Shown here: one piece after another, positions 17,595-26,096 of the stretch
Position numbering within the stretch: the stretch's first letter is position 1
How the letters are laid out: each line of letters opens with the position of its first letter
NCBI RefSeq assembly: GCF_014773275.1
Contig: NZ_JACWMW010000001.1
Location: forward strand, 310,001 to 374,000
Direction of reading: 5' to 3'
DNA length: 64,000 nt
Source: Mucilaginibacter rigui
GTDB lineage: Bacteria; Bacteroidota; Bacteroidia; Sphingobacteriales; Sphingobacteriaceae
Position numbers and translations under genes: made by a program
Notes under the pieces: generated by a model
Seen by the model: only the letters and a program-made list of their open reading frames with translations
The model's database searches: none
What the model was told of the DNA's origin: nothing

Positions 17595-18575
17595 ATGTCA
17601 TCATTATATCCATTAAAATTTAAAACCATATTTAAAGACAAAATATGGGGCGGCCATAAAATAGAAACCTATCTGCACAAAAATATTGGCAATTTGCCAA
17701 ACTGTGGCGAAACCTGGGAGATCTCGGGCGTAAAGTCCGATGTTTCTGTTGTAGAAAGCGGCGAGTTGAAAGGACAATCGTTGGCAGAGCTGCTGGAGAA
17801 ATTTCAGGGCGAACTGGTAGGTGAGAAGGTATACAAGCATTTTGGCAACATCTTCCCTTTGCTGGTTAAATTTATTGATGCCAATGACGACCTGAGCGTA
17901 CAGGTGCACCCTAATGATGAGTTGGCTAAAAAACGCCACAACTCCTTCGGTAAAACCGAAATGTGGTATGTGATAGAAGCTGATCCGGGCAGTAGCCTGA
18001 TAGCCGGCTTTAACCGCGAAATGACCGAGAAAGAATATGTGGATGCTTTAAACAGCGGGCGTATTATGGATATCCTGAACAGGGAAGATGTAAAAGCGGG
18101 CGATGTTTTCTTTTTACCTGCCGGCCGTGTACACACCATTGGTAAAGGCCTGCTAATTGCCGAAATTCAGCAAACATCCGATATAACTTACCGCATTTAC
18201 GATTTTGACCGTGTTGATGATAAAGGCAACAAACGCGAACTGCATACAGAAGAAGCCCTTGCCGCTATCGACTACAAACATTACCCGGAATATAAAACCC
18301 TGTACACACCTAAAAAGAATGAGGATGTACACCTGGTAACCTGCCCGTACTTTACTACCAACGTGCTTGATTTTACCCACAGCGTTGATAAAGATTACTC
18401 CAACCTCGATTCGTTTGTGATACATGTTTGTATTGAAGGCGGATACACTATAAAACATAACGATTTGGCTTACCCGGTAAAAATGGGCGAATGTATCCTG
18501 TTGCCAAAAACAGTTGATATGGTTGAGTTGAAAACCACATCGGGCTTTAAAATATTGGAAAGCTACATTGAGTAA
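17595..18575 (+). CDS. manA: Mannose-6-phosphate isomerase, class I (short form)
   Basis: The 326-aa cupin enzyme interconverts mannose-6-phosphate and fructose-6-phosphate. Zinc ligands are visible in LSVQVHPND (Gln and His), TEMWYVI (Glu) and AGRVHTIG (His). The start KTIFKDKIWGG is typical of the short Bacteroidota/Firmicutes type. A possible -7 box TACCTTAG lies at 17573-17580. It supplies mannose for catabolism or for sugar nucleotides. Confidence 0.95.
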   Translation: MSSLYPLKFKTIFKDKIWGGHKIETYLHKNIGNLPNCGETWEISGVKSDVSVVESGELKGQSLAELLEKFQGELVGEKVYKHFGNIFPLLVKFIDANDDLSVQVHPNDELAKKRHNSFGKTEMWYVIEADPGSSLIAGFNREMTEKEYVDALNSGRIMDILNREDVKAGDVFFLPAGRVHTIGKGLLIAEIQQTSDITYRIYDFDRVDDKGNKRELHTEEALAAIDYKHYPEYKTLYTPKKNEDVHLVTCPYFTTNVLDFTHSVDKDYSNLDSFVIHVCIEGGYTIKHNDLAYPVKMGECILLPKTVDMVELKTTSGFKILESYIE

Positions 18576-18591
18576 TTTGTGAGCATAGCAT

Positions 18592-18629
18592 AAAAAAGAC
18601 CGGCTTGTTTATCAGGCCGGTCTTTTTTA
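18592..18629 (+). terminator. Terminator of manA
   Basis: AAAAAAGACCGGC...GCCGGTCTTTTTT forms a strong stem 17 nt after the manA stop. T-runs on both sides suit both manA and the convergent response-regulator gene. Confidence 0.9.
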
Positions 18630-18668
18630 TTTTAGGTAATATCTGTTTTAAACAACCGTAAATCAAAA

Positions 18669-19103
18669 TTAATTGTAAAGTCTTAAGTCACCCGCGTTTT
18701 GTAACGAGCGGAATATCTCTGCAAGATACTGCTCATCAATAGGTTTTAAAAGGTAATCGGCAATGATAGGGTTGCTTTTAGCGCGTTTAATATCCTCGAG
18801 ATCAATAGACGAGCTGATATTGTATAATGTGATATTTTTACCCAACTGAGATTTTATTTCCTCAAAAGCTTTATTGAATTCCCAACCATTCATCACCGGC
18901 ATATTAATATCTACAAATAAAACATCGGGTAAACGTTGTTTATTTTGTGGATCTTTTAAAAAGTCGATAGCTTCTTTCCCGTTACTAAAGTTCAGTATTT
19001 CGTCGAATAGGCCCTTTATTGCTGTTATTTTTTTGAAACCGTATGTAAATATCTCATCATCATCAACAATTCCTGCAGTCACACTTTTGTTTTCGGTATT
19101 CAT
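18669..19103 (-). CDS. Single-domain response regulator
   Basis: The 144-aa protein is only a receiver domain. The acidic pocket is VDDDE (residues 13-17), the phosphoacceptor is D65 in FVDINMP, and the conserved Lys is K120 in LLKPID. There is no DNA-binding output domain, so it acts by protein contact or phosphorelay. It starts 13 nt after the PAS histidine kinase and is almost certainly its partner. Confidence 0.93.
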   Translation of the reverse strand: MNTENKSVTAGIVDDDEIFTYGFKKITAIKGLFDEILNFSNGKEAIDFLKDPQNKQRLPDVLFVDINMPVMNGWEFNKAFEEIKSQLGKNITLYNISSSIDLEDIKRAKSNPIIADYLLKPIDEQYLAEIFRSLQNAGDLRLYN

Positions 19104-19116
19104 TTTTTGGCATTGA

Positions 19117-20598
19117 TTATACCAGTTTCACTGTAAATTTTGTGCCAATATTTACAGCGCTTTCAACTTGTATAGTTCCGCCCAGCGCTTCAACCTGGTT
19201 ACGGGTAATGAAAAGGCCAATACCTTTCGAGTCGGAGTTTTGATGGAAAGTTTTATACATGCCAAAAAGCTGGTCGCCGTAGCGCTGCATATCTATACCA
19301 ATACCGTTATCCTCAAATATGAGGTAAACTTCGTTACCCACCTTACGTGTGGTTATATTTATTACCGGGTTACGGTCTGGGTGTTTATATTTAATGGCAT
19401 TGGTAAGCAGGTTTTGCAAAATACTTTCAAGGTAGGCGGGGATGTAGTTAACCTGTGGGCAGTCGCTAAAATTGGTATTTATAACGGCGTTAGTCCTGTC
19501 TATATTGGTATGCAGGGCCGATGCCACGTTATTAAATATGGTTTCAAAATCAAGCAGCTTACGTTCGCGGGTAATTTCAGATTGTATTCTCACTATCTCA
19601 TCAAGGTGGCCCATTGTAGCGCTAAGGCTTTCGCTGATGGTTTTAATATGCGAGAATATCTCCGTACGTTCTTCGCTTAGTTTTGCTTCTTCAAACAAAT
19701 TCACCATAAACTTTAAATTGCCCGAGTGCGACCGCAGGTTATGCGATACGATGTAGGCAAAATTTTGCAGGCGCTTGTTTTGATCATCCAGCAGGTTTAT
19801 TGACGATTGCAGGGTTATCCCTTTTCTTTTAATACTATCAATATCCTGAAAAATCCCCCTTACGGTTACGCACTTGCCATGATCGTTAATTACAGGCACC
19901 CCTTTTGAGCGTACCCATATCACATTGTTTTTTGCTGTTTTAAACAAAAGCTCAATATCATAAGGCTTGCAGTAGTTTAAAGCCTCATTAACAACATTAG
20001 TTAATGTTTTGCGGTAATGCGGCTCAAAAAAGCCAATGGCTTCCTCAACACTCATTGTTACATGGTCGTCAAGCTCAAAAATATCGTACATCTCTTTCGA
20101 GAAAGTAAGCCCCATGGTAGCTGTATCAATTTCCCAGCTGCCAATTTTGGCTATGCGTCCAATTTCGTTTACCTTAAACTCGGCTTCGGTAACTTTTATC
20201 TCGCTTATTTTTAAAGCGTGGATATTTTTAAGCACACCGTAAATTACCGGGCCATCGGCCGTATCGTGCTTTTGGGTAGTGTTCTCAAACCATTGGTAAC
20301 CGTTTAGTTTAGTAAGCAGCCTGACGTGTGCAACCGGCGAACCACCTTGCCTTGGATGTTGCGTGGCTTTCAAGAAAACCTCTTTATCGTGATAGTATAA
20401 AAGCTGGTTAAAAAAGAAATTGTAGGAGCACTCAATTTCACCGGGAGCATACCCCAAGGCCGTGTAAAACCCCGACGACCATTTAACTTCTTTGGTATCG
20501 GTGTTATATTCCCATATGCCTAGATTAATTTTATCAATTATACGCGCAATATGAGCTATGCCTTCGCCAGAAAACTTATGACTCTCAGAAAAACTCAT
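19117..20598 (-). CDS. PAS-domain sensor histidine kinase (soluble)
   Basis: The 493-aa protein has no transmembrane helix. Two PAS modules span about 15-130 and 140-260. Next come the dimerisation helix with IVSHNLRSHSGNL (phospho-His H286) and an ATP-binding domain with N box NLLTNAIKYKHP, G1 DNGIGID and G2 GIGLFI. It probably senses a cytosolic signal through PAS. The downstream receiver gene forms a kinase/regulator pair with it. A structured AT-rich region of about 500 nt lies upstream. Confidence 0.93.
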   Translation of the reverse strand: MSFSESHKFSGEGIAHIARIIDKINLGIWEYNTDTKEVKWSSGFYTALGYAPGEIECSYNFFFNQLLYYHDKEVFLKATQHPRQGGSPVAHVRLLTKLNGYQWFENTTQKHDTADGPVIYGVLKNIHALKISEIKVTEAEFKVNEIGRIAKIGSWEIDTATMGLTFSKEMYDIFELDDHVTMSVEEAIGFFEPHYRKTLTNVVNEALNYCKPYDIELLFKTAKNNVIWVRSKGVPVINDHGKCVTVRGIFQDIDSIKRKGITLQSSINLLDDQNKRLQNFAYIVSHNLRSHSGNLKFMVNLFEEAKLSEERTEIFSHIKTISESLSATMGHLDEIVRIQSEITRERKLLDFETIFNNVASALHTNIDRTNAVINTNFSDCPQVNYIPAYLESILQNLLTNAIKYKHPDRNPVINITTRKVGNEVYLIFEDNGIGIDMQRYGDQLFGMYKTFHQNSDSKGIGLFITRNQVEALGGTIQVESAVNIGTKFTVKLV

Positions 20599-21094
20599 TT
20601 CGCACTTTAATCACTAATACTTTTATTTAACACTGAGTTTAATAAAATACATGCCAAAAATGTAGGCATCTGTATAATACAACCCAGCGTTGTTGTAAAT
20701 TATTATAAGATCACAAATATTTTATACGGGTGTGAATATTTAACCATGTCCTCCATAATATTAATCTATATAATTTATATTCCATTGAAAATTATACCCT
20801 TATAACAATGTAAGGCTCTTATACGGTTAATTTTCCTACAGGGTTATGAAAAGTTGGACGGGGTAAAAATAGTATAATATTTGTCGGAATAATATAGTTA
20901 AGTGTAAAGAAATATTATTGCTTAAAGGAGTACGTAGGCTAATTGCTGTACAGGACCACCCCATTGCATATCTATTTTTAATTATAACTATTGATATATC
21001 AAATATATTGCCCCCAGATTAATCAAAACTGTAATGCGCGTAATTAACCAATTGCCAAACTTTTATATATTTACTTTACCAATATATACCTGCT
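20599..21094. other. Divergent intergenic region, no gene seen
   Basis: This 496-nt AT-rich stretch separates the histidine kinase from the GH5-like gene. No open frame has coding character on either strand. It should hold both promoters. For the plus gene, TTGCC (21052) with TACTTTAC (21072-21079) is a weak candidate. No strong hairpin or repeat was found. Confidence 0.5.
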
Positions 21095-22162
21095 ATGAAA
21101 AAATTATTTGCTAACCTGCTTACAGTGCTATTAATACTATTAACAATAAATGCTTCGGCCCAAAAAGCGCCTGTGGGTAAAGTTTGGACAACAGCCAAAG
21201 CTAATGCGTGGTATGCACAGCATAAATGGATGAGCGGAGCTGATTTTATACCCAGCAGCGCAATAAACCAATTGGAAATGTGGCAGGCAGATACCTTTGA
21301 CCCCGCCACCATTGACCGTGAACTGGGCTATGCACAGGGAATAGGATTTAACACCATGCGTGTGTTTTTATACAGCCTTGCCTGGAAACAGGATAAAACA
21401 GGTTTTAAAAAACGTGTTGACCAGTACCTCGCCATTGCCAACAAGCATGGTATTAAAACCATGTTTGTATTTTTTGACGATTGCTGGAATGCTGATGCTA
21501 AAACCGGTAAACAACCGGCCCCTAAAATTGGCGTCCATAACTCGGGCTGGTTGCAGGACCCTGGAAACCGGCTTAACAACACTGGCGAAACCGCCATGCT
21601 GCAAGCTTATGTAACTGATGTATTAACAACTTTTAAGCACGATAAGCGTGTACTGCTTTGGGACTTGTATAACGAGCCGGGTAACTCTAACAAAAAAGAA
21701 GCGTCACTTACTTTACTTAAAAAGGTATTTGCCTGGGCCCGTGCTGTTAACCCTGAGCAGCCCATATCTGCCGGCCTGTGGGACTGGAATTTTGAGAAAC
21801 TGAACACCTACCAGGCGTTAAATTCGGATGTAATAACCTATCACGATTATACTGACGAGGCATCGCACCTTAAAACCATCCAGCTGTTAAAAAGTCACGG
21901 CAGGCCCATGATATGTACCGAGTACATGGCCCGTACACGCGGCAGCAAATTTGCCAACATTATGCCTATGCTAAAAAAGGAGAATGTAGGCGCGTTAAAC
22001 TGGGGCTTTGTAATGGGTAAAACCAATACTATTTACGCCTGGGATAACCCTATACCTGATGGCAGTGAACCCAAAGAATGGTTTCATGATATCTTCCGCA
22101 AAGATGGTACGCCTTATAGGCCAGAAGAAGTGGAACTGATTAAAAAGCTGAACGGGAAGTAA
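21095..22162 (+). CDS. Secreted glycoside hydrolase, GH5/clan GH-A-like
   Basis: The 355-aa protein has a signal peptide (cut after NASA, before QKAPVG) and a TIM-barrel. Catalytic residues fit clan GH-A: acid/base E194 in LLWDLYNEPGN and nucleophile E276 in MICTEYM. The GFNTMRVFLYSLAW strand is typical of cellulase/mannanase-like folds. The substrate cannot be read from the sequence; beta-mannan, glucan or xylan are possible. No carbohydrate-binding module is attached, and the gene is not in a SusCD cluster. Confidence 0.85.
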   Translation: MKKLFANLLTVLLILLTINASAQKAPVGKVWTTAKANAWYAQHKWMSGADFIPSSAINQLEMWQADTFDPATIDRELGYAQGIGFNTMRVFLYSLAWKQDKTGFKKRVDQYLAIANKHGIKTMFVFFDDCWNADAKTGKQPAPKIGVHNSGWLQDPGNRLNNTGETAMLQAYVTDVLTTFKHDKRVLLWDLYNEPGNSNKKEASLTLLKKVFAWARAVNPEQPISAGLWDWNFEKLNTYQALNSDVITYHDYTDEASHLKTIQLLKSHGRPMICTEYMARTRGSKFANIMPMLKKENVGALNWGFVMGKTNTIYAWDNPIPDGSEPKEWFHDIFRKDGTPYRPEEVELIKKLNGK

Positions 22163-22197
22163 GAATAACTTGTACACTGAGGTTGCAGGCATTTTTA

Positions 22198-22205
22198 TAG
22201 CTTTG
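22198..22205 (+). promoter_or_regulatory. -7 box immediately ahead of sulP
   Basis: TAGCTTTG matches TAnnTTTG perfectly and ends 5 nt before ATG 22211. If used, the transcript would start at the initiation codon. No clear -33 element is present, so cotranscription with the GH5-like gene (48 nt upstream) is also possible. Confidence 0.45.
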
Positions 22206-22210
22206 CTGCC

Positions 22211-23758
22211 ATGAAGGCCAGCCTTAAATTATTTGACTTTACGCAACAGATTAACTATAAAACCGAGATATTGGCGGGCCTTACCGTGGCTATGACAATG
22301 ATGCCCGAGTCATTGTCGTTCGCCATATTGGCCGGCTTTCCTCCGCTGGTGGGTTTGTATGCCGCTTTTATTATGGGGTTGGTTACAGCCGTGTTTGGCG
22401 GCAGGCCGGGGCTTATATCAGGCGGGGCAGGGGCTACTGTTGTGGTACTCATCGCCCTGATGAAAACCAACGGCATCGAATATGTTTTTGTGGCTGTAGC
22501 CATGGCAGGCGTTATTCAAATTGCAATTGGCCTGTTTAAGCTGGCAAAGCTGATCAGGCTGGTACCTCAACCCGTAATGTACGGCTTTGTGAACGGGTTA
22601 GCTGTAATTATTTTTATGGCACAGTTACAGCAGTTTAAAACTGTAGTTAACGGGCACGAAGCCTGGCTTAGCGGCACACCGCTGTTAATTATGGCCGGCC
22701 TGGTGGCACTAACCATTGCTATTGTGGTTATATTCCCTAAAATTACCAAGGCTATACCGTCTTCGCTGGTGGCCATAATTATTGTATTTGCCCTGGTATT
22801 TGGGTTTGGCATCCACACCAAAACCGTTAGCGATATAGCATCTGTTAGTGGCGGCTTCCCGCCATTTCATATCCCGGCTGTTCCGTTAAACTTACATACG
22901 CTGAACATTGTATTCCCATATGCCTTAATTATGGCTGCCGTGGGTTTAACCGAAGGCTTACTAACCCTAAACCTGGTTGATGAAATAACCGCCACCAAAG
23001 GCAACGGCAACCGCGAATGCATTGCGCAGGGGAGTGCAAATATTTTAAACGGTTTCTTTTTTGGGATGGGGGGCTGCCCCATGATAGCGCAAACGCTGGT
23101 AAATCTTTCGGCGGGTGCAAGGGCAAGGTTGTCAGGGATCATAGCATCGCTCACCATCCTGGTCATCATCCTGTTTGGTGCGCCTGTTATTGGCAGGTTG
23201 CCTGTGGCGGCGCTTACCGGTGTAATGGTCATGGTGGCGTTTGGCACTTTTGAGTGGATAAGTTTCAGGATATTTAATAAAATGCCAAAGCAGGATGTGT
23301 TTGTAGGCATACTTGTTGCAGTGATAACTATACTGCTGCATAACCTTGCATTAGCAGTACTCATAGGCGTTATTATATCGGCCCTGGTGTTTGCCTGGGA
23401 GAGCGCTAAACGCATCCGTGCACGTAAATATATTGATGAACACGGGGTGAAACATTACGAAATTTACGGCCCGCTGTTTTTTGGCTCGGTAACAACCTTC
23501 ACCGAAAAATTTGATGTGATAAATGATCCTGAAGAAGTGATAATAGATTTTAAAGATAGCCGCGTGGCGGATATGTCTGGCATTGAGGCGCTTAATAAAC
23601 TTACAGGGCGCTACCATAAAGCCGGTAAAAAGCTACACCTCAAACATTTGAGTACCGATTGCGTGGCTTTATTACAAAACGCTGCCGATGTTATTGATGT
23701 AAACATTATGGAAGACCCCAATTACCGGGTGGCAACTGAAAAAAATTATAGTATTTAA
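22211..23758 (+). CDS. SulP family anion transporter with STAS domain
   Basis: The 515-aa protein has the SulP signature near the start (ILAGLTVAMTMMPESLSFAILAG), about 10-12 membrane helices, and a cytosolic STAS domain from about residue 425 (VIIDFKDSRVADMSGIEAL). SulP proteins move sulfate, bicarbonate or other anions. The substrate is not determined, although a SAM-responsive riboswitch lies 180 nt downstream, which hints at sulfur metabolism. Length is normal. Confidence 0.92.
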   Translation: MKASLKLFDFTQQINYKTEILAGLTVAMTMMPESLSFAILAGFPPLVGLYAAFIMGLVTAVFGGRPGLISGGAGATVVVLIALMKTNGIEYVFVAVAMAGVIQIAIGLFKLAKLIRLVPQPVMYGFVNGLAVIIFMAQLQQFKTVVNGHEAWLSGTPLLIMAGLVALTIAIVVIFPKITKAIPSSLVAIIIVFALVFGFGIHTKTVSDIASVSGGFPPFHIPAVPLNLHTLNIVFPYALIMAAVGLTEGLLTLNLVDEITATKGNGNRECIAQGSANILNGFFFGMGGCPMIAQTLVNLSAGARARLSGIIASLTILVIILFGAPVIGRLPVAALTGVMVMVAFGTFEWISFRIFNKMPKQDVFVGILVAVITILLHNLALAVLIGVIISALVFAWESAKRIRARKYIDEHGVKHYEIYGPLFFGSVTTFTEKFDVINDPEEVIIDFKDSRVADMSGIEALNKLTGRYHKAGKKLHLKHLSTDCVALLQNAADVIDVNIMEDPNYRVATEKNYSI

Positions 23759-23940
23759 GATTAATGCCGACTTTATTTTACACACAAAATATGTTTGCGG
23801 GAATTATGCACAAGCGTTCGGATAAATTTTATCACTGAAAATCAATTGTTTGTATTTTTAAACTCAAATAGTTTATTAAGTCTATAGGAATTATAGAATT
23901 AATAAACTACATTTGTATTATTAATTGTTCTTTAAATATA

Positions 23941-24053
23941 CTTATCCAGAAAGACAGAGGGAAAGGCCCTATGATGTCTTAGCAACCTGTACAGCATTTT
24001 AGCTTGTGTAAGGTGCTAATTCCTGCTTCGTAACCAATACGGAGACAGATAAG
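23941..24053 (+). promoter_or_regulatory. SAM-I (S-box) riboswitch
   Basis: P1 is CTTATC (23941-23946) with GATAAG (24048-24053). The conserved core AGAAAGACAGAGGG, GGCCCTATGATG, AGCAACC and AAGGTGCTAATTCCTGC is present in the right order, including the kink-turn and the SAM-binding internal loop. A short stem GAATGC/GCATTC (24071-24090) follows as possible expression platform, without a long U-run. The next gene is a 1-Cys peroxiredoxin 162 nt away, an unexpected target for this class. Confidence 0.93.
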
Positions 24054-24076
24054 CGGAGTTAAAAGAAATTGAATGC

Positions 24077-24136
24077 ATGTTTAAGCATTCCTCTTGCGCT
24101 GTTTATGGCCTCTCTCTAAAAGCTTTCTGCGAATAA
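24077..24136 (+). CDS. Possible 19-aa leader peptide (uORF) after the SAM riboswitch
   Basis: ATG 24077 opens a short frame reading MFKHSSCAVYGLSLKAFCE and stops at TAA 24134-24136. Its start codon lies in the loop of the GAATGC/GCATTC hairpin. It contains two Cys codons. It lies between the riboswitch and the peroxiredoxin gene, so it could be a translational regulator. Chance occurrence cannot be excluded. Confidence 0.3.
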   Translation: MFKHSSCAVYGLSLKAFCE

Positions 24137-24214
24137 TTTTATTGAAAACTATTTTTACAATATATAGCTTTACGCTATAAAAGATATTTTAAAAACATTT
24201 TAAACCAGGAAAAC

Positions 24215-24850
24215 ATGAGCTTACGCATCGGCGATGACGCCCCCAATTTTAAAGCACAAACATCAAACGGAGAAATTGATTTTTACGATTACCTGGGCGA
24301 TAGCTGGGGCGTTTTATTCTCCCACCCGGCCGATTATACACCGGTTTGTACTACTGAACTGGGCAAAACTGCATCATTAAAAGATGAGTTTGAAAAACGC
24401 AATGTAAAAGTGATAGCATTGAGTACTGATAATGTAGAATCGCACAAAGGGTGGATAAAAGATATTAACGAAACACAGGGTGTTGAGGTAACCTTCCCGA
24501 TCATCGGCGACGAGAGCCGCGAGATCTCGCAGGCTTATGATATGATCCACCCCAATGCATCGCTAACAGCAACCGTACGCTCGTTGTTTATTATTGGGCC
24601 CGACAAAAAGATAAAACTGATCATCAGTTACCCTGCATCAACCGGCCGCAATTTCCAGGAGATATTGAGGGTAATTGACAGCCTGCAGTTAACTGCTTAC
24701 CACAGCGTAGCAACCCCTGCCGATTGGAAAGATGGAGAGGATGTGGTAGTGTTGCCATCAATTAAAACAGAAGATATTCCGGCTAAATTCCCTAAAGGAT
24801 TTAAAGAAGTGAAACCATACTTGCGTACAACACCGCAGCCCAATAAATAA
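24215..24850 (+). CDS. 1-Cys peroxiredoxin (Prx6-type)
   Basis: The 211-aa thiol peroxidase has the peroxidatic cysteine C45 in HPADYTPVCTTELG. The Prx6 C-terminal domain is present (PADWKDGEDVVVLPS and KGFKEVKPYLRTT). No resolving cysteine is visible, fitting the 1-Cys class. It reduces H2O2 and alkyl or lipid hydroperoxides in the cytosol. The gene follows a SAM-I riboswitch and a long leader, so expression may depend on S-adenosylmethionine. Confidence 0.95.
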   Translation: MSLRIGDDAPNFKAQTSNGEIDFYDYLGDSWGVLFSHPADYTPVCTTELGKTASLKDEFEKRNVKVIALSTDNVESHKGWIKDINETQGVEVTFPIIGDESREISQAYDMIHPNASLTATVRSLFIIGPDKKIKLIISYPASTGRNFQEILRVIDSLQLTAYHSVATPADWKDGEDVVVLPSIKTEDIPAKFPKGFKEVKPYLRTTPQPNK

Positions 24851-24870
24851 CTAAGGCCGAAGAGGCATAA

Positions 24871-24941
24871 AGTCGCGTGGCCGAGAGGATAGGTGTGGGT
24901 CTGCAAAACCTTTAACGGTAGTTCGAATCTACCCGCGACGT
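24871..24941 (+). tRNA. tRNA-Cys (GCA)
   Basis: The 71-nt gene has acceptor GTCGCG/CGCGAC, T arm GGTAGTTCGAATCTACC and anticodon loop CTGCAAA with GCA. Discriminator base T73 is the known identity element for Cys. Taking U8-G9 as anchor, position 1 is A and position 72 is G, an unusual unpaired end. CCA is not encoded. A strong terminator follows. Confidence 0.93.
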
Positions 24942-24971
24942 CTAACTATACTGACTGACTAATAACTGATG

Positions 24972-25002
24972 GCGGTGGGCTGAGGAGCCCATCGCTTTTT
25001 TT
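24972..25002 (+). terminator. Terminator of tRNA-Cys
   Basis: GCGGTGGGCT pairs with AGCCCATCGC across GAGG, and a T7 run follows. It is a textbook intrinsic terminator 31 nt after the tRNA. Confidence 0.92.
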
Positions 25003-25146
25003 GTTATTGCTAAAAATAACTCACAGCCAATGGCACTTTATGCGCGAGCCTCTTTCCGCAAAGCGAAGATAGGCTAGCCGAGCGAATGACCGTATGAGTA
25101 AACTATCAAGCTTAATAACAAATTGCTCATTTGCTTGTATATTTAC

Positions 25147-26079
25147 ATGATGAGCAACACTACCCACACCTGGCCCAAATTGGAATACCATTACCTGAAA
25201 GATACCATCGCTACTGTACACATGTGGACACAGATGATAGGGAAGGTGCGCCTCAAAAAAATGCCATGGATAAATCATTCCTGGCAGGTTACCTTGTATG
25301 TAAGTGCTACAGGATTAAGTACAGGCAGTATCCCTTATGAGAGTGGCGTTTTTCAAATAGATCTTGATTTTATAGATCATCAATTACAAATAACTACCAG
25401 TACGGGTGTAAAACACTCATCGGCTTTAGGTGCAGAAACCATAGCCGATTTTTATAATGAACTAATAGGTAACCTAAAAGCCGCCGGTGTTGATGTTGAA
25501 ATTTATGCCGTACCCAATGAGGTTGACCCGGCTGTGCCGTTTGCCGAAAATACTACCCCTTGTACATATAATGCTGATGCTATGCAAACCATTTGGCAGG
25601 CGCTTATACGCATCCATAATGTGTTTACCGATTTTAGGGCGGGCTTTTTAGGTAAATGCAGCCCGGTACATTTCTTTTGGGGGGCGTTCGATCTGGCAGT
25701 TACCCGTTTCAGTGGCCGCCCGGCGCCAAAGCATCCCGGTGGGGCGCCAAATATGCCCGATGACGTCATGCAGGAAGCCTACTCGCACGAAGTTAGCTCA
25801 TGTGGTTTTTGGCTGGGCGGCGAGCAGTTCCCGCACCCGGCATTTTATAGTTATTGTTACCCAACACCTGCCGAATTTAGCCAGCAACAGGTTAGCCCGC
25901 CCGAAGCTTTTTACAGCGGCGAAATGGGCGAATTTTTATTAACCTATGAAGTAGTGCAGCAATCGGCTAATCCTGAAGAAACCTTACGGCAATTTCTGCA
26001 GACTACCTACAATGCAGCAGCCATTACCGGCAATTGGGATAAGGCGCTTGAATGTGACCTGCAAGGGTTGAAGGAGTAA
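25147..26079 (+). CDS. DUF5996 family protein
   Basis: The roughly 310-aa protein reads as DUF5996: WPKLEYHYLKDTIATVHMWTQ at the start, then HFFWGAFDLAVTRFSGRPAP and the Cys/Trp-rich CGFWLGG. It has no signal peptide and no known activity. Two adjacent ATGs (25147, 25150) are possible. The second lies 4 nt after a TATATTTA box (25138-25145), so it may be leaderless. Convergent with the methyltransferase gene, 17 nt apart. Confidence 0.85.
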   Translation: MMSNTTHTWPKLEYHYLKDTIATVHMWTQMIGKVRLKKMPWINHSWQVTLYVSATGLSTGSIPYESGVFQIDLDFIDHQLQITTSTGVKHSSALGAETIADFYNELIGNLKAAGVDVEIYAVPNEVDPAVPFAENTTPCTYNADAMQTIWQALIRIHNVFTDFRAGFLGKCSPVHFFWGAFDLAVTRFSGRPAPKHPGGAPNMPDDVMQEAYSHEVSSCGFWLGGEQFPHPAFYSYCYPTPAEFSQQQVSPPEAFYSGEMGEFLLTYEVVQQSANPEETLRQFLQTTYNAAAITGNWDKALECDLQGLKE

Positions 26080-26096
26080 TGGCCTCACCCAGGGGG

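Noticed and set aside
22867..23415. 182-aa antisense ORF within sulP
   Set aside because: It is a shadow of the SulP membrane-helix codons, with no independent support.
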